NCBI GenBank assembly: GCA_021234155.1
Contig: JAJEKV010000214.1
Coordinates: 806,001-870,000, forward strand
Length of the DNA stretch: 64,000 nt
Direction of reading: 5' to 3'
DNA from: Isoetes taiwanensis
Lineage: Eukaryota; Streptophyta; Lycopodiopsida; Isoetales; Isoetaceae
Part shown: in pieces, positions 10,798 to 22,215 of the stretch
Numbering within the stretch: position 1 is the first letter of the stretch
Layout: every line of letters starts with the position of its first letter
Program-made: the position numbers and the translations under genes
Notes under the pieces: model-generated
The model's database searches: none
What the model saw: only the letters and a program-made list of their open reading frames with translations
Told to the model about the DNA's origin: nothing

Positions 10798-11643
10798 TAA
10801 TGCAGTGGTGCTCAGGGAAGTGGTTGTCGGGAGCAAGAGAAAGAGAAAGAAAGACCAAACGTTCATATTAAGCTTTGATGAGCCAAGCCAAATATTCATA
10901 TTATTTAAGTTATTAAAGGGTCTTCATTAACCTTAAGGTTAAAGATCATATGTCAAGGGGAAAAAAAGGCCAAAGGCTTAAACTAATGTTCTAAAGCTTT
11001 TGTAGAAAAATCCATCTATTTTAACAATAGTTATTTTAAGAAAAAAAAGGTCATGACCTTTTTCCCCTTATAAAAGGGCGCAGCGGAATTGTGAAGGGGG
11101 ACGAACATCAGCAACAAATTGGTCGACACCTGGGTGACAAAATTGGCAGCTACAGTGAATCGTGGACCACCTGCTACAGTGCAATTCAATTCAGCTTCTG
11201 TAATTCCGGAATAGGAGACCTCCTTCTAGCCCAATTCGACAATCTGAAGACCAATTCCTTGATTTCCTTCTACCTTACTTCTTGCACGTGGAATTCTTCT
11301 CAGATAATTCTTTTTTGCTAAGATCTTTTGGTCAGAGTTCGATAGAGGATTCTATCAACTCTTTCATGTGAAGAAACCCATTTCTATTCCAGCCTATTCC
11401 CTATATTATTCTTCCCTTAAATTTGTGATCTTGCTAGATGGATTTCTAGTGTCTAAATTAATTTCATCCTACGCCATTCCTTTCCAAAATTCAGTCTTAC
11501 TCTGGAAGTCTCTTGCTCAAGTACAACCCGGTTGGGCGATGAGCTTACCCGGATGGGTGGATCTGTGAACTTATTGCGCTTATCTGTAGTATTTCTTGAC
11601 GATGTTTTCGCAAAAGTTCTCTGGTGATTACGGATTCGTATCA
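10798..11643 (+). repeat. 5' LTR of the non-coding element
   Basis: Starts TAATGCAGTGGTGCTC (TG mutated to TA relative to the other copy) and ends TCGTATCA three bases before the PBS, about 846 bp. A TATA-like TATAAAAGGGC lies near 11070 in a promoter-like position. Confidence 0.65.
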
Positions 11644-11646
11644 AAT

Positions 11647-11660
11647 TAGTATCAGAGCAT
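11647..11660 (+). other. primer binding site, initiator tRNA-Met type
   Basis: TAGTATCAGAGCAT differs by one base from TGGTATCAGAGC, the complement of the 3' end of plant initiator tRNA-Met used by most plant LTR elements. It lies just inside the first LTR, which fixes element orientation as +. Confidence 0.75.
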
Positions 11661-11916
11661 GGTTTCGGTTTCTCTAGAATCTGTGGAATGGAATCTAGAT
11701 TTGCAATTTTGAAAACTAGAACTAGTTTGGAATTCTAGAGCATGGATGGATTTATCTAGAAGCTTCTATTGATTGAAGAACAGATGCATTCAGTTAGCCT
11801 GTAAAGCACTTATTCTCTTGGACTAATCTTTGTTTGTGATGAAGAAATCGGCATTCTCTGAACTTTTCAGAAACATGTGAATGGAGCTTGAATTTCTGAC
11901 ATAACTTTTTGATTAA

Positions 11917-12495
11917 TGTCATCGATTCGCGTAGCGAATCGACATTCTTGCACGAGATGAATATGCATGCATTGCATGCGTCGCATGCATGCATGCATCG
12001 CATGTATTTTTAGGCCGTTCATCAGGTTGGGGATCGCTACTTATTGCAGAGTTCTTCATTGACGTTTCATCGGCGCTTTCTCATCTCTCAGCAGTATCCA
12101 TGGCTTCTATTCTTTGATCTCATGCAGAGGAGGGGCTTCTTCTTGCATGAGCTACTCTTTCTTGGCCATTCATATCCTTTCTAACCTCTTCTATCTTTGC
12201 CCTTTTGTCCGGCATAGGACAATCTTCAACCTTTCTCCTCGGATCTAGTATTTGAAGTTCTCACGGTATCGGGATGTTGTTGGTTTCATGCGAGTGCAGC
12301 GGTGCAAGAATGTCATTGATTCGCGTGGTTTAATCGACATTCTTGCCGCGAGAACAGAATGCATGCATTGCATCGTCGCATGCATGCATCGCATGCATTT
12401 TTAGGCCGTTCATCGGGTTGGGGATCGCTACTTATTGCGAGTTCTTCATCGACATTTCGCTGGGGCTTTCTCATCTCGGCCAGTATCCATGACTC
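11917..12495. repeat. interior direct repeat, about 190 bp, two copies
   Basis: 11917-12110 and 12306-12495 share CGATTCGCGT, a GCATGCATTGCATG-rich block, TTTTTAGGCCGTTCATC and GGGGATCGCTACTTATTGC. A further shared phrase GATGTTGTTGGTTTCATGCG occurs at 12272 and 12961. The interior thus grew by duplication. Confidence 0.8.
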
Positions 12496-12499
12496 TCAC

Positions 12500-13990
12500 C
12501 CTTCTCCCCCTTAAAATTGTTATTTATATGTTCATATTTGTTATAATTGTCGCGTGGCACGCGTGACCAGCCCCTCGCTTTTCGAGGTTTTTTCTCTATT
12601 GTTTTTCTATTGGTGATGTACAGGTCCAGGGGTGGTGCGCGACTTCGGTATTCTCTGTGGAGCGTGGGTTTTTTTTGTGGGAACGTTTAGCAGCCCTGCG
12701 TTGTCCAAGCCCCTTGCCGAGATTTTATCACTAGGGTTTTTCCTCGAAAATCCGAAAGGGCGGGGTTTTTTTAATCCAGGCGATAAGCTCTCGGCAGGTA
12801 CACTAGCCAACATCTGTAGCACACAATTTTATTTGGGCTCCAGGTGTTATAACTGGATATTCCCTATGTTTTTCATTTTTTGGGTAGCCTGCGATGTGCA
12901 GCTACCCACCCTATACCATTGTAGAAAAAACTGCTGAGATGAATGAAAAGCCTATCTATGATGTTGTTGGTTTCATGCGAGTCGCAGTGCAAGAATGGAA
13001 AAACAGAATAGCTAGAGTTCAGAAAATGGTCTGAGCAACTAAAGCAGCAGTTTTAAGTTTCATTAGAAACTTGCAGTAACCTGATACAATCAAATAAGAT
13101 CAAAGAATATGCTTTAGCTTGCAGTCTAAAGCAAGAGTGAATTCAGTTTACGGAAGATACTAGCATAAGCAGGATGAGAATAATTTATTGGCAGATTGGC
13201 AAAATTGTCATTGAGAATTGAGACGAAATCTTTAATTAAAAAGATGCAGCAGAATACCGTAAAGGAAGCTTCCATGGATATTTAAGAGAAAGTCAGGCAT
13301 GAGAGATAGATCTATCTTGTGCACAGTCCAACTCAAGTCTAGAAGAGCCGCTGCATTCAACCGTGCGATTATCAGCGAATTGTTCTAAGATATCTTCGAT
13401 CTAGCTTCCTACTTCAACGAATACCAAATCCGCTAGGCTGTTACAGACGATAATTAGTGGATATTAATTATGAACCATAAGCCTTGTTTGCAGGTAGCCA
13501 AAATTTCGATCTTTCCTTAAGCCAATTCCTGAAGCCTGAACCTTAGAATTTGGATGGTTGCTAGAGCTAGTGGTTTTTTATTGAATTACCATTTTCCTAA
13601 ATTTTTTCAAATTTGGATGGTTGCTAGAGAGTGTTCTCCAGTGGTTACAGTTGTATTGAGTTACCTTTTAACTGACACCTTCTCTACTCTATCCTATTCT
13701 ATTCTTTCCAGATCAATAAGCCATAGTCAAACCTAAAACTTTGAATTTTGCAGTCATCTGACGTTTACATCTTGTAGTTGCATCAATTTGGTAATTGATG
13801 ATCTTGACCTTCTATATCCTGAAGCCTGTTAATAATTAATCTTGTGAATATTTAGCCTTAAGGGCTGGACAAATTTTAAGCCTAAAGGGCTGGACTTGAA
13901 TATTTCTGATTGTGGACTCAATCAGGGTTGCAGCCATGGATTTGGTTGTGCTAAATTTGCCATATAATTCCTTGATCGAGGACGATCAAT
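12500..13990. other. interior of the non-coding LTR element
   Basis: No gag or pol similarity on either strand. The longest open stretch (12632-12937) does not resemble a known protein. A duplicated phrase AATTTGGATGGTTGCTAGAG occurs at about 13548 and 13610. Confidence 0.5.
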
Positions 13991-14008
13991 CCCGGGAAGG
14001 GGAGGAAT
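13991..14008 (+). other. polypurine tract of the non-coding element
   Basis: CCCGGGAAGGGGAGGAAT lies directly before the second LTR start TGATACGG, in the position of a second-strand primer. Confidence 0.7.
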
Positions 14009-14552
14009 TGATACGGTGGTGCTCGGGGGAGTGTTTGTCAGGAGCAAGAGAAAGAGAAAGAAAGACCAAACGTTCATATTAAGCCTTGAGCCAAGCCAAA
14101 TATTCCTATTGTTTTAAGTTATTAAAGGGTCTTTATTGGCTTTAAGGTTATCATACGTCAAGGAAAAAAAAGGCCAAAGGCTTAAAAATGATGTTCTAAA
14201 GCTTTTGTAGAAAAATCCATCTATTTTAACAATAGTTATTTTAAGGAAAAAAGGTCACGAACTTTTTCTCCTTATAAAAGGGCGGCAGCAGAATTGTGAA
14301 GGGGAGCGAATAGCAGCAACAAATTGGCCAGACACCTGGGTGACAAAATTGGCAGCTACAGTGAATCATGGACCACTTGCTACAGTGCAATCGATTCGGC
14401 TTTTGTAATTCCGAAATAGGAGACCTCGTTCCAGCCCAATCCAACAATCTGAAGACCAATTTTTTGATTTCCTTCTACCTTACTTCTTTAGCTCTTTCAT
14501 GTGAAGAAACCCATTTCTATTCTATTCTATTCTATTCTATTCCAGCCTATTT
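14009..14552 (+). repeat. 3' LTR of the non-coding element, truncated
   Basis: Matches the first LTR from its first base to TTCTATTCCAGCCTATT, with a small (TTCTA)n expansion near 14515-14545, and then stops abruptly at the MITE-like element. The last 250 bp of LTR sequence were not found beyond it. Confidence 0.75.
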
Positions 14553-14937
14553 ACACGAACCGTTAGCCTTCACATTTATAATTAAATTCCCCCTGAAAAC
14601 CCCCTTTGGTTTGGGTGCATATTCACACGGGAGGTGACTTCGGGCATCGAGAGCTGTTGGATTGGCATATGCACCCTTTATTTTTTGATCTACACCGTAT
14701 ATAAAGTCCCTTGTTTGTGGGGTATGCATGTACAAAATTTGCCATATTGTATAAGAAAATTTGCAAAATACTATAAGATTTGAGGTAATGTACTATATGG
14801 TGTTCATTTTATACATGCGAAACATAATTTTAGGGGTTCTCGCTGCCCTACGTCACCCTCCGTGTGAATATGCACCCAAACCAAAAGGGGTTTTCAGGGG
14901 AAATTTAATTATAAGTGCGAAGGCTAATGGTTTGTGT
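14553..14937. mobile_element. MITE-like element with about 90-bp terminal inverted repeats
   Basis: ACACGAACCGTTAGCCTTC... at the left end is the inverse of ...GGCTAATGGTTTGTGT at the right end. Complementarity extends about 90 bp each way (shared TATAATTAAATT, CCCCTGAAAACCCC, GGTTTGGGTGCATATTCACAC). The 200-bp centre has no coding capacity. No clear target duplication is visible, so the superfamily is unassigned. Confidence 0.8.
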
Positions 14938-17150
14938 TATGAAATTTTTTTGGCCCCTTCGGAGCCTTGGGAAAAATTATTCATATTTTTAAAAGAAAAA
15001 GATCGACATATCATAAAAACATAAATTTTGTACTATAATCACATTCCTAAGGTTTTTTATTGCATCAAAGAAGGAAAGGATAGTGGTTGGACCATATCCA
15101 AAGGCATATAAAACTCGGAAATACACATATTGCCACATGTGAACATCATAATTTGAAGTGCTATTATTGTGTTCAAAATACCAAGATGATTGCATGGATC
15201 AATAACATGCCATAATTCCACATTCCGCGCTATAAATAATGTTCTTATGAAGTCATGTGGCAAGGTATTTGCAATGGAAAACAAATTCCATAATCCACAT
15301 TCCATGCTACAAAAAATGATGGTATGGACTTGGAGTTCTTCATATGGAGTCATGCACAGTATGGAGTCATGCTGAGGAAGGAATATCTAACATTCACAGG
15401 TGATCACAAAGGATTTTCAGTCCTTTGGCAATATGATTGCTCTGATTTGGAACAAGAAGACCTACAAGGATTTTAAGTGCTTTGCCAAGCCAGCCTTCTG
15501 TAGTTCTCGAGCAACTTAGCCGACTTCAACACAGATGAATCTATAGCTATAGCCAAACCTTAACCTTGTTTCTCTTCTATTATATTCTACTATTGATTTC
15601 AAGTCCCAACTATCAAACTAGCACATAAGATCTTAAAACTCCAACTATCAAACTAGCACACAAGATTTTAAAACTGAGAAAGTTGAAGCACATGTATATA
15701 TAACCAACAAAAGGTATTCCTTATTTTACAACCTTGTGGTGAAGTGGATTTCTAACAAGGAGCGTAAACTTTTTTCCTCCTTAGCTTTCTTTTTTGCTTC
15801 CTGCATCACAAGATTGATTGAGAAATTAAAAGTATTAATTCATTTTCTCTAGAAACAAAAAGCTTTTAATTTGTCTATGGCATTGCACACGAGGAATGGG
15901 AGAAACAAGCTTGCAAATATGACAAAAACACTAACAAAATTCAACGCTTTCAGATAATAAGATAATGGCCTGAATATGACAAAAAAAATAATGCATTCAG
16001 GCCTACTGGAAACCAGCTTCTCTAGATGGAACTTAAAAAATAGGGCTTGTGATGTTGAAAGGAAGTCCAAATGAAATTGCAATAGAAGATTCACAACAGA
16101 ACATATGGCAGTGGAATAGACCGATTTATGTTGCTGCATTGTGCAACTAAAAGGGATATTGAGAAACTTGGGTGAGAAGAACGTATTGCATGGTGAAAAC
16201 AAAAAAAATGCAAACAAATGCTAACAAGCTGCTGGACTTACTGTAATAAGGCCGAAACCCCCTCCATAGATATGAAGTTATTAAATATAAGCAAAAACAA
16301 ATGCTTAGAATCGGAGCAGGCAAGAATCGGTAATGAATTTCAGTTCTAACTATCATGAAATTACGTGAAAATAAGGAAATTATGCAAAGAATGTGCAAGA
16401 AATACAGAAGAAATACGCGAAGATCGTAGAGAATCTAATATATGATGAAAAAACAAGAATACAATGATTTGAAATGAAGTAGGAACACGAAAAAGATGCC
16501 TAGAAGGCTCAATGCTGGCGTTGAGTTGGAATGATTCGACAAGAGGTGCCTCTATATATACATATCTAGGCCAACGGCGATGATCGAGCCACTCCAATGG
16601 ACAAGATCACGCCAAGCGTCACACATGCGTGTAGGTTCTATAATATTCTAGACCCTCTTAGAATCGACCGCGCATATGAAGAAGATGTGAGGGAATGTCT
16701 TCAACAAGTATTGCTAGCGCATGTGGTGAAGGTGGATGACTTGCAACTAAAAGATTGTGAGTTTTAAACCTTGCCTTGTGCAACTACTCTTTTGCATCTG
16801 TATGACGACCATCTTTTGTACATATAAATAGAACACTTGTATTGTCGTCACAAGAGAGACAATAGATAAGATATTGTTTTTTACACATGGCATGTAATGA
16901 CAACATGAATACTTTATGGTGAGTCATATGGATGAGAGTAGTGCAATGATTGTATAATGATTCTAACAAAAAACATACTTCCTTAAAAAAACCACCTTTT
17001 AAAAGATAAAAACCACAGCTCTTTAAAAAAAAAACAACAGTAGACATTTTTGTCCACTTGAAAAACAACACCACCTCCACAAATCTACATGTAGATTTTT
17101 TTGTGATCTTTGAATAAAATACATGTGGACAAAAAAAAAAAAACTAATAT
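14938..17150. other. AT-rich spacer, no gene recognised
   Basis: Open stretches up to 122 codons on the minus strand (15849-16217) are low-complexity and do not resemble a family. A 37-bp tandem duplication (CAACTATCAAACTAGCACA...) lies at 15603-15676. The GH5-like exons begin just right of this stretch. Confidence 0.45.
15603..15676. repeat. 37-bp tandem duplication
   Basis: Two adjacent copies of CAACTATCAAACTAGCACA followed by (T/C)AAGAT(C/T)TTAAAACT. Non-coding. Confidence 0.8.
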
Positions 17151-17170
17151 TTTCAACAGTGGACCAAAAA

Positions 17171-20100
17171 TTAGGGCGAGCGCGTGGGGATGGTGGATGC
17201 CTCTCCCACCTTTTCCTTTAACTTAAGCACCCCATTAGTTTTTTGTATTTGTACCATGTCCCTTGAACAAAACTCTATTCCGTAATAATATTGATCTTGT
17301 ATGCCAGGAACCGATTCTATCTTTTCTAGGGTAGGGTCTTTTCCATATCTGCATGAAACAATTGGGTTCAAATCGAATAAATATTATGTATACATCGTTA
17401 ATAAATTGGAATGTCCCCTTTACTAACTTCTTGGCAAGAAATGTTATTGTCTCTAATGTCTTAGCTCGCGAGTCAAAGCCATAACTTGTCTCTAGCCCAT
17501 ATTCTCCATTCCGATGCTCTAGATTATCTTGAACGCTAATAATAATCTTGATGTTGTATCGTCTAAAATACCAAGTCGCCAGAGCATAAAAAGAAAAGGA
17601 AAAAGCAAAAGAGAATGACAAAGTTAAATTGGAACATGAAGCATACCTTGCCCAATCAAAGGCATTTTCCAGATAATTTGATGCTCCTTCTACAAAAGGA
17701 GCTGGAGTATTTAATATCCACCATCCTACCAGAATTTTTACTACTCTTATTTGCTTTCGCGCAAATTCATAAAAGTTATTTTCCGTGACAAAGAACTTCC
17801 AATGTTTCTGGTTAATAAACGAATTAGTATTTACATAAAGTGAGTAGTCTCTTATTGATAAACACATGCAAGAATATAGCTGGCTAGTTCATCAAACCAT
17901 ACTTTTATTACATATGGTTTAGAAGGTTTTGGGCATGTATTGTATGATTTTAGATATGTGTTTAGGGCAAAAAGGAATCTTTTAGGTTCCTGTATTTTTG
18001 GAACTCGTTTGTTGGGGTCGAGAATGCAGAGCGATGGTTCGATGCAATCCGCCGGATTTAGAAGGTAAGGCTTTCTACAATTTCTCTTTATTTAGTTTTT
18101 TGTCTTAGGTTAGATTTAATAGCTTAGGTTTAGCAAGAGCGGACGAAGCAGATGCGGGTAGGCAAGCAGATGCAGCAGCCGATTTGTAGGAAGGAGAGGC
18201 AGAAGGGCAAGCCGTTGCATCATTGTTTGCAGGTTAGTGGAGCTTATGGTGCTAGCCGATTATCAGACCTGTTCATGATGATTGAAAAACTCTGGTTATG
18301 TATTTGCCGACTTCTATCTGCAGGTTTGTACATTCGGAAACCATTCAGAAGCTGCTATAATGCTGTATGCTCATATAAGTCCTGCTTGGTTGTATTATCT
18401 CATAGTACATAGTCGATTCTATAGATTGTAATAACTCTCTAATAGAGGCCTCATAGGTTGTAATAACTCTCTAATAGAGGGGTGAGGCCAACGCAGAATG
18501 TTCAACGCAGAATGTTCTGAACTATTTCCTGAGCTTCTATTAAAAAAAAACATGGAAATATTACTTGGCTAATCTTTCAGTTTTATTACAGAAAGCCAGA
18601 ATGTTTTTTTATGTGAAGAAGCCTTTCAAACTAAAAAAAGGAATGGGAAAGAGCCTCCATGGTTGGTTTGTTTGCATTGGCATTGAGCGCACTGGTGTCT
18701 ATCTTTTGGAAGAGAAGATTGATGGCCGACTCTGAGCATATGCATGGGATTAGCCCCTGCCCTTTAAGGGCGGGCAGACCGCTTGGAGCTGCGCAATGCG
18801 CAGGGGGTTCGAATCCCTTGGTCTGTTTCTTCAATGTGATTGCAGGTGGCGAATCGAACATGCTGTAAGAGTGGCGAATCTGCAGGTGAAGGCATGAGGT
18901 TGCTGCTTGCAACCGATTTTGCTCATGCCTGTGCAGGTGCTTCTATGGCGGCCTGTAGGAGGACGGAGACAGCAGCCCTCTTGAGGTAGCAACACATGGA
19001 GGCAGAGGAGTGGCGACTCTGATTGAGGCAATCCATAAACTAGATGCTTGCAGGGTCTGAGTCTTCTTCTAGAAGCTTATCCTTTTAGCCAAATTAGCAG
19101 GTCCATATTTGGAGTGCACCTACAATAGTGGGCAGGAGGAGTCTTTTGAAATGGAAGTCTATTTTGAAGTCAAGCAAATTGGTCAAAAATGTAGTCTAGA
19201 TTATAGTAATAATCTTGGTGCTTTTAGGGAAGGCGCTTCCTAGCTTTCTCACCTTTCCAAGAAAGACTTGTGAAATTTGAAAACAATAAACAAGAAGAGG
19301 AATTGCTACAGTAGAAGACAAGCTTTGAGCTTTTCTGGCTAAGGTAAATTCGAAAAGAGAGAAGCAGTGGAAACAAAACAAAAAACAACTTCGTACCTTG
19401 AGAACTCTGGATGCTTTTTTTTTACCATAGCCGTTAACAAGCTGAAACTCCCCACCGAGTGGTGATATGATGATGGTCATTTCGTAAAGGGCAGGGTCAT
19501 TGTCGGACCATTCGTCTTTTGTGGACAGAGATTCTATAGCACAACCATCCATTGGTACCTGATAAGATACAAGTTCAAAATGAGGCCCAACCAAAATAAC
19601 ATGACGATATTTGAAGTACCTGAAGAAGGCGACGATCATCCTGCGCTTTGAAATGTACTCGAAATGTGTCTGCATTAGGTTTGGCTTTTGGGCTTACAGT
19701 GATCTCCAAGGTCTCCTCTTTGGATACGCACTCGCGCTCAAATATTGGCCTGGCTGTTCCATTCGTCCTCAAGAATCTGAATCTCGGCCCTGGTCCTTGA
19801 ATATGGAAAAAGCCTTTCTTCTCGTGTCGCCATAGCTAGGTATACCGAAACTTGAAACCTCAGATTGATACACACTTTAAAAAAGGTAACTTATAAACAC
19901 TAAATCTTACTTACCTTGAATTCCTGCGCCTGCGATCTGAGATCCTTGTTTGCCCTCAACAAATCCCCATCAACTGACAGGTATTTTTGGAGCTTCACAG
20001 ACTTCAATATAATAACAGTTCCATCCTGGGTTTGAATTCGAAGATTTTTCTGTTAAGTACTAGCACTTATAGTTATACGTTGGCATAAAGCATCATTTGC

Positions 20101-20240
20101 AAATTACCAGTAGTTGAGGATTTGATATTTTCTTGAATAATTGCGGCGTTTTCAGCTTGTCCACAATAAGCCATCCTGTCAGCTCCTCTACTGTGTGTTG
20201 CGTTGTTGAATCACTTGGATGTTCAAGCATTGCCAGCGCG
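17171..20240 (-). pseudogene. glucan 1,3-beta-glucosidase-like (GH5, fascin-like domain), split over 7 exons
   Basis: Inferred exons on the minus strand, joined in frame by GT-AG introns: 20240-20108, 20049-19915, 19835-19620, 19558-19397, 17807-17647, 17562-17428 and from 17348 leftward. The first reads ELTGWLIVDKLKTPQLF, matching the NLGGWLVVE start of plant exo-1,3-beta-glucanases. The next three form the beta-trefoil (fascin-like) part (LKSVKLQKYLSVDG, EFKLWRHEKKG, GEFQLVNGYG). Exons 5-6 enter the GH5 barrel (HWKFFVTENNF, ILVGWW, PAPFVEGASNYLENAFDWA, YNIKIII). Exon 7 reads YGKDPTLEKIES where family members have ...IELxNEP, so the acid/base Glu motif is not recognisable. The nucleophile region is absent. 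Probably a decayed gene or inactive derivative. The 1.6-kb fourth intron holds unrelated repeats. No signal peptide found. Confidence 0.75.
18769..18834 (+). other. tRNA-like hairpin with B-box
   Basis: GCAGACC (18774 region) can pair with GGTCTGT at the other end, enclosing a GCGC hairpin and a T-arm with a perfect B-box core GGTTCGAATCC. Only about 22 bases lie between the acceptor strand and the T-arm, too few for a D-arm plus anticodon arm, so this is not a functional tRNA. It may be a decayed tRNA or the head of a tRNA-derived SINE. Confidence 0.25.
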
Positions 20241-20259
20241 CTGCAGATTTTATAATATC

Positions 20260-22215
20260 TATTTCAATCTTACACCTATACCGAAATTTATGATCTACCA
20301 TAGTTCCATCAGAATAATCACTGTAGGCTTCATCTACTTGAGGAGTGATAGCAAGTACATCTGCCTTCTTTAATAACTTTAGGACTCTGCAGATTTGTGC
20401 AAGCGATGGCGATTCTCAGCATTTTTAAGTCAGAGCATGTGTTAAGGTAGTGCCATAGAGAGCTAGGAATATCAGAAGGGCAAGCACTAGTTGTTGAGGG
20501 AGGTTCTCCTGTTAGAATATAGAAACAGGTTTTGGCATAACTAAAGACATCAGCCTTTTTACTGTAACGTTCTTCTTTGAAAACCTCTGGTGCCATGTAA
20601 GGTAGAGTACCCAGGGTCGTTGCATTTTCTGTGTTGAAATGGGACCTTGCAATTCCAAAACCCCCAACTTTGACATGCAAATTTTTGCATGTTGGATTGT
20701 CACAATTAATCAGCAAGTTGGCAGGTTTCAAATCACGGTGAATTGTATCGTTATCGTGTAAGTAACACATGGCGCGTGCAATTTGCAGCATGATATCTAG
20801 AGAAAGAGCATATGAGGGCTGGCATTTCTCAACAAAGTTTGTAAACGACTTTAGGCATTCCATGAACATCCGTCCATCCCCTGCTGGGGAGTAAACTACT
20901 GTTATTATATTAGGGTGCTTCAATTTTGCAAGTATGCCTACCTCTTTACTTTCAGGCTCGAACTTTTCCATGGCAAGGGTAACATGTTTCCACTTAATTT
21001 CAGAAACCTCACCATCTGTACCTGCTCCCAAGACACTTACTGTCTCTATCTCTTCACTTTGCAAGAGTGGATGTTCATCTCCACATCTCTGATGATGTGA
21101 ACCAATGAACTTTGACAGAAGAAGTTGAACCAACCCCGATTCATGAGCCAGTGGCTGATACTCTGCTAAGTCATCTAAAAACTGTAGCTTATCCTTTCGA
21201 GCACAAAAACTAAGACTATTATTAACTGGCTCAAACGATTCACTGAATTTCTTGAGGTGCTCGTTGACATATATAACCGATTCTGCTAACAATAGATCAA
21301 TCATCAATAGACAATAGTCATCCAATTCAATAATGATCTCTTCAAACTCCTCCGCTTCTGATTTAAATAGTCCTGTAAGGAGCCAGTAACGGCTTGTGCA
21401 ATGTTGCAGTAAGACTTTTCCTCGTTCTAAGACTCCCATTATATGCCTAAGGCATAGATAATAATTATTATGATGACTATCTGTAATATGGCGTAGAAGA
21501 AGGTCCTGTACAGAAAGCATCTTTTGAACTAAATGTATGCACTGATAGTGGTGTATCTTAAAATGTTCACGGAATACATGTGAGCCTTCCTCAACAAGCA
21601 TACGAGTTACTTCTTTTTGATTGTTGAACACTCTGAAGGCATATAAAAGGGTTATTAGAATGAAGCTTATCCTTAAAACATCTATTCCATACTAAGAAGG
21701 ACGTCCCTATTTGATACTAAGATAAACAGTGCAAGGCATGAGATGCTATTAAAGATTTATGCTTACTTGTACTCCAACCAGCGTGGCGGCCAAAATGGAG
21801 CAGAAACACTCTTCCAATGGTCAATGATTTGCTGAGCTTGGGCATCCCCACCGCTTGCTGCCAGTTTAAACTGTTCAAGCCCCTTTTCATTGAAAATTGG
21901 AAGAAACATTTCCTTTTGTGCGCACATCACATCAGCATACACTTCCCTAAGAAGAGCAGGCTTGTACTCTGAGATAAATGCTATGTGCAAAAGCGCACCT
22001 TCCCTTGTTAATGGTGATGATTCAGTTTTGTATTCTTTTAGTACAGCTGCAAAGGGTTTAGTAAGGTACCTCCATTTGTCCATTTTCAAGATAGACATGG
22101 AGCCCTTTTCGATGCAGGAACAGAAGATGTCATATTTGCGGTGATTATGAAGTTCAGAACCTTGAGGAAGAGAAGAATCGTGAGTAACAACATCCTGATC
22201 CTTCCCAAAGCGCAT
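20260..22215 (-). CDS. protein kinase-like protein, DFG Asp missing, two exons, frameshifted
   Basis: Exon 1 is 22215-21767 (ATG at 22215, good donor GTAAGC) and exon 2 begins at 21632 after a 134-bp intron; the join keeps the frame. Roughly 330 residues of mostly helical sequence precede the kinase domain, as in bryophyte and lycophyte kinases with a HeLo/MCAfunc-like N-terminus (resemblance only). In exon-2 numbering: glycine loop LGAGTDGEV 201-209; VAVK lysine region reads LAMEK; HRDLKPAN 298-305 with catalytic Asp300; DFG replaced by GFG 324-326; PYMAPEV 344-350. Loss of the Mg-binding Asp suggests a pseudokinase. Near 20408 one base appears lost: a frame change there restores the subdomain XI phrase NRPSLAQICRVLKLL. 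The restored frame runs on toward the GH5-like exon at 20240 with GT donors available, so a fused product is possible. Confidence 0.75.

Larger units (their letters stand above)
10798..14552 (+). mobile_element. non-coding LTR retrotransposon (LARD-like)
   Basis: Two direct repeats (10798 and 14009 onward) share about 600 bp, starting T(A/G)ATxCxGTGGTGCTC and containing GGAGCAAGAGAAAGAGAAAG and a TATA-like TTATAAAAGGGC. A PBS follows the first copy and a purine tract precedes the second. The 2.4-kb interior has no pol or gag, only short unrelated open stretches, so it must have moved, if at all, with borrowed enzymes. Non-autonomous elements of this design are known as LARDs. The second LTR is cut short at 14552. 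Confidence 0.75.
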
